Source: Calothrix parasitica NIES-267
GTDB lineage: Bacteria; Cyanobacteriota; Cyanobacteriia; Cyanobacteriales; Nostocaceae
Direction of reading: 5' to 3'
DNA length: 64,000 nucleotides
Assembly (NCBI RefSeq): GCF_002368095.1
Contig: NZ_AP018227.1
Span: forward strand, 484,488-548,487
Below the pieces are notes generated by a model, which was given only the letters and a program-made list of their open reading frames with translations, made no database searches and was not told where the DNA came from. Below are positions 57,841-64,000 of this stretch, in pieces (within the stretch, counting starts at the first letter, position 1; every line of letters begins with the position of its first letter). The position numbers and the translations under genes are program-made.

Positions 57841-58251
57841 GAAATTTTGTAAAACGGTGGGACAATTTATTTTTTGGATCTTCCTAATGGCGCGTTTTTT
57901 CTTGTAGAGTGTCTGGCTTTATTACAACTGATACTCCTTTATTTATCCTGCCTAACAGATAGAGGTAGCAAATACCGGGCATAAAGTCTGGTAAGGGAGT
58001 TAACCAGCAAAGAGACTATTTTTACTACAAGCTTGTTTTAATCAAGCAAAAAACACACGAACACTATTTTACCTGTATTAATGCTATCTCTTGATTAAAG
58101 ACAAATAAATTTCTCCACTCATGTTTATTTATGACTTTGGAGTAGGTTAATAATTTTACGCAGTCAAATACTTCTACGAAAAAATGTAAAATACCTCCTC
58201 CTTCAGGTGTAATTTGGCAAAAATATTTCATAAGATATGTTAAGATAAAAG
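57841..58251. other. intergenic region with promoter-like sequences
   Basis: AT-rich. Contains a CTGGT-AAGGGAGTTA-ACCAG hairpin (57987-58010 region) and, near the right end, TTGGCA...TAAGAT at 58214-58246, possible promoter elements for the structured region that follows. Confidence 0.35.
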
Positions 58252-58480
58252 ATGAGACGAGAGGAGTCTGCCGCTCGCTTTACAGCGGCTTGCAACTTTA
58301 CATGTAATAGTGTTCAGTTTGTAACGGATACAGGCAATCGTTTGGGGAAGGGGTAATATTACCGCTGATTAAAGCGTAACTCAGCCTACGATTTCCTTTA
58401 GGGTAGCGACTTCTCTACATAGGCTGACTTCGGTCAGTTGCTTCCTAACGAGTAAATCAGTACTGTAGGGACTGAAGTAA
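58252..58480 (+). ncRNA. candidate structured RNA upstream of rimO
   Basis: Hairpins in order: GCCGCT/AGCGGC (58270-58289); GGTAATATTACC (58352-58363); CGCT/AGCG (58363-58376); TCAGCCTA (58381-58388) with TAGGCTGA (58420-58427); CTGAC-TTCG-GTCAG (58424-58437); and TCAGT/ACTGA (58457-58475). The fourth and fifth stems share bases and cannot form together. No ORF. It does not match tRNA, RNase P RNA, SRP RNA, tmRNA or 6S RNA as I know them. It may be an independent small RNA or a rimO leader; about 290 bp remain before rimO. Confidence 0.35.
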
Positions 58481-58772
58481 TGTAGTATACCATATTGTAA
58501 ATGTGTAAAACAAGATTTTAGATTAGTCTGAAGCGATAGTGAAAAACTGTTTAATATCTATGTAAAATTCCTGGAAATCATGTGTATTATATCACAATAC
58601 ATTTTATGCTTAATAGGAATAAGATTTAAATTTATAGTTAATTCACGTAGGTACAAGCATAGTAGGCTAAAGTTTTGGGATTTTTGCAATTCTTGCGGAG
58701 TGGCAGAATTCCTTCACTGGTAAGTCGTTAATTAAGACGTTTAACTCGAAACAGCAAAATTTCTTTTATAAT

Positions 58773-60092
58773 ATGGGTGATAAGCCAACAATTGCAATTT
58801 CTCACCTAGGCTGCGAGAAAAATAGAATTGATACAGAGCATATGCTCGGTCTGTTAGTAGAAGCAGGTTATGGCGTAGATAGCAATGAAGAGTTAGCAGA
58901 TTACGTTATTGTCAATACTTGTAGTTTTATCGCAGCGGCACGAGAGGAATCTGTTAAGACCTTAGTAGAATTGGCAGAGGCTGATAAAAAGATAGTAATT
59001 ACTGGCTGTATGGCGCAGCATTTCCAAGAACAATTATTGGAAGAGTTGCCAGAAGCAGTAGCAGTTGTAGGTACGGGCGATTACGACAAAATCGTGAATG
59101 TGATTGAGCGAACCCAGCTTGGCGAACGTGTCAAGCAAGTAAGTGCCGAACCTACTTTTATTGCCGATGAAACAACGCCTCGCTATCGGACTACCTCAGA
59201 AGGTATAGCTTACTTAAGGGTTGCTGAAGGATGCGATTATCGTTGCGCGTTTTGTATAATTCCTCATCTGCGAGGAAACCAACGTTCGCGTACTATTGAA
59301 TCAATTGTTGCTGAAGCAGAACAGTTGGCATCTCAAGGAGTAAGGGAGATAATATTAATTTCCCAGATAACTACAAATTACGGCATAGATATTTACGGTA
59401 AACCGCAGTTAGCGGAATTACTTCGCTCTCTGGGTAAAGTGAACATACCGTGGATTAGGATGCATTATGCTTATCCAACGGGGCTAACCCCAGATGTAAT
59501 TGCAGCGATAAAAGAAACATCAAATGTTTTACCTTATTTAGATTTGCCATTACAGCATTCCCATCCTGAAATTCTTCGCGCTATGAATCGTCCCTGGCAA
59601 GGACAGGTGAACGATGCAGTTATCGAAAATATAAAGCGAGCATTGCCAAACGCAGTGTTAAGAACAACCTTCATTGTGGGTTTTCCTGGCGAGACAGACG
59701 AGCATTTTGTGCATTTACGCCAATTTGTTGAGCGTCACGAGTTTGACCATGTGGGTGTTTTCACTTTTTCACCGGAGGAAGGAACAAAAGCGTACAATCT
59801 GCCAAAACAATTGCCGCAAAAACTAATGGATGAGCGGCGAGATATATTAATGCAAATTCAGCAGCCGATTTCTGGGAACAAAAATCAACAGGAAGTAGGC
59901 AAAGTAGTAGATGTATTGATTGAGCAAGAGAATCCCATTCGGGGAGAACTAATAGGTCGTTCTAGTAGATTTGCTCCAGAAGTAGACGGACAGATATATG
60001 TTCGTGGTGAAGCAAGTTTAGGCAGCATCGTCAAGGTCAAAATTAACGAAGCTGATGCATACGACTTATATGGTGAAGTCGTAACAGCCTAG
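58773..60092 (+). CDS. rimO: ribosomal protein S12 methylthiotransferase
   Basis: 439 aa. A radical-SAM enzyme that adds a methylthio group to Asp of ribosomal protein S12. The N-terminal UPF0004 domain has the three cluster cysteines Cys14 (HLGCEKNR), Cys50 (VNTC) and Cys79 (ITGCM). The radical-SAM motif is CDYRCAFC (Cys154, Cys158, Cys161). Other blocks: [44 protein letters not shown]-terminal TRAM domain (about 375-439) ends the protein. [17 protein letters not shown] distinguishes RimO from MiaB. Confidence 0.96.
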   Translation: MGDKPTIAISHLGCEKNRIDTEHMLGLLVEAGYGVDSNEELADYVIVNTCSFIAAAREESVKTLVELAEADKKIVITGCMAQHFQEQLLEELPEAVAVVGTGDYDKIVNVIERTQLGERVKQVSAEPTFIADETTPRYRTTSEGIAYLRVAEGCDYRCAFCIIPHLRGNQRSRTIESIVAEAEQLASQGVREIILISQITTNYGIDIYGKPQLAELLRSLGKVNIPWIRMHYAYPTGLTPDVIAAIKETSNVLPYLDLPLQHSHPEILRAMNRPWQGQVNDAVIENIKRALPNAVLRTTFIVGFPGETDEHFVHLRQFVERHEFDHVGVFTFSPEEGTKAYNLPKQLPQKLMDERRDILMQIQQPISGNKNQQEVGKVVDVLIEQENPIRGELIGRSSRFAPEVDGQIYVRGEASLGSIVKVKINEADAYDLYGEVVTA

Positions 60093-60108
60093 TAGCTCAA
60101 ATTGTTTG

Positions 60109-60149
60109 ATTATTAGTCGTCAGTTTTGCTTGACTGATAGACGAATAAT
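60109..60149 (+). promoter_or_regulatory. long hairpin between rimO and the RNA helicase gene
   Basis: ATTATTAGTCGTCAG pairs with CTGATAGACGAATAAT through three helical blocks and small internal loops. No T tract follows, so a 5' UTR element of the helicase gene is more likely than a terminator. Confidence 0.5.
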
Positions 60150-60188
60150 ACAAATATTGAAGATTAAACTTAAAACATAGGAGAATTA

Positions 60189-61706
60189 ATGAGTCTTACT
60201 TTTGAAGATTTGGGAATTTCAGAACAGCGTCTCGCACAATTAGAGAAGCTTGGTTTTACAACTCCCACAAATATTCAAGAACAAGCAATTCCGCAACTTT
60301 TGTCTGGTCGCGATGTAGTAGGTCAATCCCAGACTGGAACTGGTAAAACTGCAGCATTTTCCCTACCTATTTTGGAAAGGTTAGATCCCAGTCAAAAAGT
60401 AGTACAGGCAGTAGTTTTAGCTCCAACTCGCGAGTTAGCAATTCAGGTTCACAGTGCTGTCTCCGAATTCGTTGGTAATCAAAGATTAAAGGTACTGGCT
60501 ATTTATGGTGGTCAATCAATTGACCGTCAAATGATGCAGCTTAAGCGTGGCGTTCACGTTGTTGTAGGTACCCCCGGACGAGTAATTGACTTGTTGGATA
60601 GGGGTTGCTTGAAGCTTGATAATGTCAGATGGTTTGTCTTAGATGAAGCTGATGAAATGTTGAGCATGGGTTTTATTGACGATGTAGAGAAAATTCTTTC
60701 TCGGGCACCAAAAGAACGTCAAACCGCCTTATTCTCGGCAACAATGCCTCCATCAATTCGCCAATTGGTGAATAAGTTCTTGAACGACCCCGTAACAGTA
60801 ACAGTTCAACAGCCGAAAGCCGCTCCAAATAAAATTAATCAGGTAGCTTACTTAATACCACGTCACTGGACAAAAGCAAGAGCTTTGCAGCCCATTTTAG
60901 AAATGGAAGATCCAGAAACAGCGCTGATTTTTGTTCGTACCCGACGCACCGCAGCAGAATTAACAAATCAGTTACAATCAGCAGGTCATAGCGTTGATGA
61001 ATATCACGGTGATTTGTCTCAACAAGCCCGAGAAAGATTATTAGGACGTTTCCGCAATCGTCAAGTTCGCTGGGTTGTAGCAACCGATATTGCTGCAAGA
61101 GGTTTGGATGTTGACGAACTGACCCACGTAATCAACTTTGATTTACCCGATAGTGTAGAAACTTTCGTTCACCGTATTGGCCGTACCGGTAGAGCTGGAA
61201 AAGAAGGAACCGCAATTTCTTTGGTGCAGCCGTTCGAGCGACGCAAACAGCAAGTTATCGAACGTCATAACAAGCAGAGTTGGCAAATGCTTTCCATTCC
61301 AACTCGCGCTCAAATAGAAGCAAAACAGCTAGAGAAGTTGCAAGTTCAAGTAAAAGAAGCCTTAAGTGGAGAACGCTTAGCTTCGTTCTTGCCTATAGTA
61401 CGCGAACTAAGCGAAGAATATGATGCTCATGCAATTGCAGCAGCAGCCTTACAAATTGCTTACGACCAAACACGTCCGGATTGGTTAAAAGCAGATAGCA
61501 TACCAGAAGAAGATGCAAATTACGCTTCTCCAAAACCCAAACTACGTGGTGGTGGATCGCGCCGCTCAAATGGCGATAGAGGAGGTCGTCGTTGGGGAGA
61601 TAAAAATGGCAAACGTGGTGGCAATGGTGGCGGTGGTGCAACCTCCAAGCCAAAACTAAAATCGAGCCACCGGGAAACATCTTCTAGTGCTGCGAAAGAC
61701 TCATAG
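60189..61706 (+). CDS. DEAD-box RNA helicase
   Basis: 505 aa. ATP-dependent RNA unwinding, with all family motifs: Q motif FEDLGISEQ, Walker A SQTGTGKTA (47-55), APTRELA, TPGR, DEAD (152-155), SAT (183-185), ARGLDVDELTHVINFD, and HRIGRTGRAG. A basic, Gly/Arg-rich tail (RGGGSRRSNGDRGGRR and GKRGGNGGGGA) extends from about residue 450 and should bind RNA. It resembles the cyanobacterial CrhR/DeaD group linked to cold and redox responses, but the assignment to CrhR is not certain. AGGAG lies seven bases before the ATG. Confidence 0.94.
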   Translation: MSLTFEDLGISEQRLAQLEKLGFTTPTNIQEQAIPQLLSGRDVVGQSQTGTGKTAAFSLPILERLDPSQKVVQAVVLAPTRELAIQVHSAVSEFVGNQRLKVLAIYGGQSIDRQMMQLKRGVHVVVGTPGRVIDLLDRGCLKLDNVRWFVLDEADEMLSMGFIDDVEKILSRAPKERQTALFSATMPPSIRQLVNKFLNDPVTVTVQQPKAAPNKINQVAYLIPRHWTKARALQPILEMEDPETALIFVRTRRTAAELTNQLQSAGHSVDEYHGDLSQQARERLLGRFRNRQVRWVVATDIAARGLDVDELTHVINFDLPDSVETFVHRIGRTGRAGKEGTAISLVQPFERRKQQVIERHNKQSWQMLSIPTRAQIEAKQLEKLQVQVKEALSGERLASFLPIVRELSEEYDAHAIAAAALQIAYDQTRPDWLKADSIPEEDANYASPKPKLRGGGSRRSNGDRGGRRWGDKNGKRGGNGGGGATSKPKLKSSHRETSSSAAKDS

Positions 61707-62283
61707 AAAATAATCTCTACTAGTTAATTGATTTGATATTTCATATAGAGTATTGCTGGTAGAGATGTCAAAAATGTATCTTTTAATTGGATGAAGTCAT
61801 AATATATATCAGGTTCGTTTGACTACTGAAATTATTGATCAGGCTGTTAAAAACTGATAGCTAAGCGTAGATTTGAAACGGTTATTAGTTGAACTACAAC
61901 CGAAGATAAATGTAGAAATCAATCGAACTTGATATAAAAAATTAATTAAGCCGAGCGTGTTAAATCACAAAGAAACTGGTTTCAATGCAGCCTCACACTT
62001 CTGAATGGGTCAGAAGTCAGTTGAGAAGATAGCAATGAAGCCAGTTATTGTTTTGGGAAAAATTATTATTTATGAGGTTAATTAGATATTAATAAAATAA
62101 GGAGTAGAGAGTAGAAAAAAGGCAGTATCCGTTATTTTTGGTAGTTATAACAGTTTTCTGTTGAGTCTAATACACTTGTGACCTCACCCCGTCCGACCGA
62201 CTCCCCTCCCCAAGTTAGCGGAGAAGGGAAGGAGTTAAGTTTTATCTGTATTCCATAGAGTGAATATTATTAATTGCTAATTT
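61707..62283. other. intergenic region with MITE copy
   Basis: No gene. An ATCTCTAC/GTAGAGAT inverted pair (61711-61765) follows the helicase gene, an ACTTCTGAATGGGTCAGAAGT hairpin lies at 61997-62017, and the third TATAGC-family MITE lies at 62146-62265. Confidence 0.5.
62146..62265. mobile_element. TATAGC/AATACACC-family MITE, copy 3, right end degraded
   Basis: Left end TATAACAGTTTTCTGTTGAG then TCTAATACAC, matching the family, followed by CCTCACCCC and CCCCTCCCC blocks. The expected right terminal repeat is not clear. Confidence 0.5.
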
Positions 62284-63234
62284 TTACTTTAACCAAGGAC
62301 GGCTAATTTCTTCTAGTTGAGTAATTTCATCATCGCTTAATTTCCAATCCAAAGCACCAGCATTTTGTTTAACTTGTTCTGCTGTTTTGACTCCAGAAAT
62401 TGGAATTACATTACCCTGAGCAATCAACCAATTAAGAGCAACTTGTGCGGGGGTGCGGCTGTATTTTTCGCCTATAATGCGTAGTAAAGATATTACTGGT
62501 TCAATTTTTCTTAAGTTGTCTTTACCGAATCGCGGGTCTATACTTCTCGCTCCCGTAGGATTTACACTGCTATCTAAACTATATTTCCCTGTAAGTAAAC
62601 CTTGAGCCAAAGGACTATAAGCTAAGATTGTTACTCCTAATTGTTTAGCTGTTGCAATAATTCCTTGACTTTCAACTTGACGAGTTAGTAAAGAATAACG
62701 TACCTGATTCACTGCTAAAGGTATACCTCGACGAGCTAGAATTTGGTGTGCTTCTTGCATTTGTTCTTGAGAATAATTACTTACACCAATTGTCTTAATT
62801 CTGCCTTTTTCTACTTCAGTAGCCAAAGCATTCATTAAAGTTTCCTGGCTCATGAAAAAAGTAAAAGGCCAGTGTACTTGATACAATGCAATTTGCTCAA
62901 CTTGAAGACGTTTAAGACTATCGGTTAATGCTTCGCTGACAGATTCAGCCGAAAATCGCCAAGCTAAAGGGCCAAACTTTGTAGCTATCTGTATATCTTT
63001 GTCCGTTTTCTTCATGAACTTTCCTAGCAATTCTTCTGAAAGTCCTAAACCGTAAACTTCAGCAGTATCAAAAAATGTAGTCCCCGCTTCTATTGCAGCA
63101 TTAAAAGCTTGTTCTACCTCTTCTGAACCATAGTCATTACCATAATTCCAAAATAATTTATCACCCCAAGCCCAAGTACCAAGACACAAAGGAGTGACCG
63201 ATACAGCATTTTGTCCTAATGTGATGCTTTCCAC
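62284..63234 (-). CDS. aldo/keto reductase
   Basis: 316 aa. NADPH-dependent carbonyl reductase on a TIM barrel. The catalytic tetrad Asp56, Tyr61, Lys86 and His121 is present (FFDTAEVYG, IATKFG, YQVHWP). The cofactor-binding end has GVKTAEQVKQNAGAL. The N-terminus (LGQNAVSVTPLCLGTWAWGD) is typical. The substrate is unknown; the close relatives in cyanobacteria are general stress or sugar-aldehyde reductases. Transcribed convergently with the helicase gene. Confidence 0.94.
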   Translation of the reverse strand: MESITLGQNAVSVTPLCLGTWAWGDKLFWNYGNDYGSEEVEQAFNAAIEAGTTFFDTAEVYGLGLSEELLGKFMKKTDKDIQIATKFGPLAWRFSAESVSEALTDSLKRLQVEQIALYQVHWPFTFFMSQETLMNALATEVEKGRIKTIGVSNYSQEQMQEAHQILARRGIPLAVNQVRYSLLTRQVESQGIIATAKQLGVTILAYSPLAQGLLTGKYSLDSSVNPTGARSIDPRFGKDNLRKIEPVISLLRIIGEKYSRTPAQVALNWLIAQGNVIPISGVKTAEQVKQNAGALDWKLSDDEITQLEEISRPWLK

Positions 63235-63412
63235 TGGTAACCAAATATTTTTACAATACTTTACTTTAAGTGTATCGCTGTTGTTGAGTTAAAAGCTTTA
63301 TTGATGAATCGTTAGTGGGATAATAACAAAGCAGCTACAGATAATCGTTTATCTTGATTGAGTTTATCTGTGGTGAATCAAAAATTATTCATATTTTTAC
63401 GTTTAAGTAGTT

Positions 63413-64000
63413 ATGGAAAGCAGCGATTCTTTACCCAATCCAGAGTCCAATAACTCGGAACAAATAAAATCCCTTCCTCGAATAAAGCTTTTAACAATGT
63501 TCCGTTTGGGTTTATTTCAAATGGGACTCGGGATTATGTCACTACTGACATTAGGAGTACTCAACCGAGTGATGATTGACGAACTCAAGGTTTTACCCCT
63601 GATAGCAGCTGGTGCGATCGCAATGTACCAGTTTGTGAGTCCAGCGCGAGTTTGGTTTGGTCAGATGTCCGATGCGAAACCGATTTCTGGCTATCATCGT
63701 TCTGGATATATATGGATTGGCGCAGTTTTCTTTACTGCTATTTCTTTTGTAGCATTACAAGCTGTATGGCAGTTAGGCTTTAGTTTACAGGCTAGTGGCT
63801 GGAGTTTTCAAACCTATGGTTGGGCTGCAATACTGGCATTAATTTTTGCAATTTATGGTTTAGCTTTGAGCGCGAGTTCCACTCCTTTTGCGGCTTTATT
63901 AGTAGATGTAACTGACGAAGATAACCGTTCTAAATTGATTGGAGTTGTCTGGTCAATGTTAATGGTTGGTATTGTAATTGGAGCGATTGTTAGTTCAAGG
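63413..64000 (+). CDS. PucC/BCD-family MFS transporter, 5' part
   Basis: 196 codons from ATG 63413, cut by the window end. After a hydrophilic start, RLGLFQMGLGIMSLLTLGVLNRVMIDEL is the family helix 1, with VSPARVWFGQMSDAKP as the motif A region and SSTPFAALLVDVTDEDNRSKLIG in helix 5. This is the BCD family of (bacterio)chlorophyll-related MFS proteins, thought to deliver or assemble pigment for the photosystems. The remaining C-terminal half lies outside. Confidence 0.9.
   Translation, partial: MESSDSLPNPESNNSEQIKSLPRIKLLTMFRLGLFQMGLGIMSLLTLGVLNRVMIDELKVLPLIAAGAIAMYQFVSPARVWFGQMSDAKPISGYHRSGYIWIGAVFFTAISFVALQAVWQLGFSLQASGWSFQTYGWAAILALIFAIYGLALSASSTPFAALLVDVTDEDNRSKLIGVVWSMLMVGIVIGAIVSSR

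Noticed and set aside
58252-58480. 6S RNA, tmRNA or RNase P RNA
   Set aside because: The conserved cores of those RNAs are not visible and the fold is a series of short hairpins, not one long stem or a tRNA-like end.
58690-58760. tRNA-like sequence just before rimO (GCGGAGTGGCAGAATTCC)
   Set aside because: No acceptor, anticodon or T-stem pairing can be formed.

Overview
The window is chromosomal DNA of a filamentous, Nostocales-type cyanobacterium (Calothrix/Rivularia/Nostoc-like). Evidence: an intact psaA-psaB pair, psbU next to a DUF3120 membrane gene and nadB, btpA, a cyanobacterial VKOR-thioredoxin fusion, a PDZ/radical-SAM DUF512 protein, several HIP1 octamers (GCGATCGC), heptanucleotide STRR arrays, and many miniature inverted-repeat elements in an AT-rich genome.

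Layout. 1-5.5 kb is a decayed accessory zone: a broken ISAs1-family element (1161-2666) abuts a methyltransferase that has lost its N-terminus, and a GNAT acetyltransferase gene is split by a 154-bp MITE. 5.5-12.9 kb holds a repeat-rich lipoprotein and psaA-psaB, with a good RpaB-type HLR1 site upstream and a long heptamer hairpin between the two genes. 13.1-16.2 kb is a defence-like island: a MITE, a CRISPR leader with a 14-repeat array (no cas genes in view), a DUF433/DUF5615 toxin-antitoxin pair and a solitary beta-class DNA methyltransferase. 16.4-31.5 kb carries scattered cell-envelope and housekeeping genes (SGNH hydrolase, DMT transporter, PG-binding/HEAT protein, glycosyltransferase, LD-carboxypeptidase, dnaK, DUF2887 nuclease, dihydrouridine synthase, J-domain protein), separated by STRR arrays and MITEs.

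32.1-34 kb has two tandem Crp/Fnr paralogs. Each is followed by the same 14-bp GTA-N8-TAC palindrome, and the copy between the genes has NtcA-type promoter geometry. 34.6-44.5 kb contains a DHA2 exporter, a 45-aa protein with its own terminator, an HlyD-type adaptor, a small antisense-overlapping membrane protein, a GHL10 glycosidase-like protein and the DUF512 protein. 45-51 kb has tandem uppP paralogs and the DUF3120-psbU-nadB cluster. 52-64 kb has a CHASE2-PAS-GGDEF diguanylate cyclase, VKOR, btpA, a candidate structured RNA, rimO, a DEAD-box helicase, an aldo/keto reductase and the start of a PucC-type transporter that runs off the end.

The strongest unexplained signals are: (i) stop codons of several genes lying inside or directly beside heptamer arrays, plus one array inside a coding sequence; (ii) a dispersed two-hairpin element whose copies differ by compensatory changes; (iii) the duplicated Crp gene plus operator unit; (iv) the hairpin-rich region upstream of rimO with two mutually exclusive stems. 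No complete novel multi-gene system could be demonstrated from the sequence alone.
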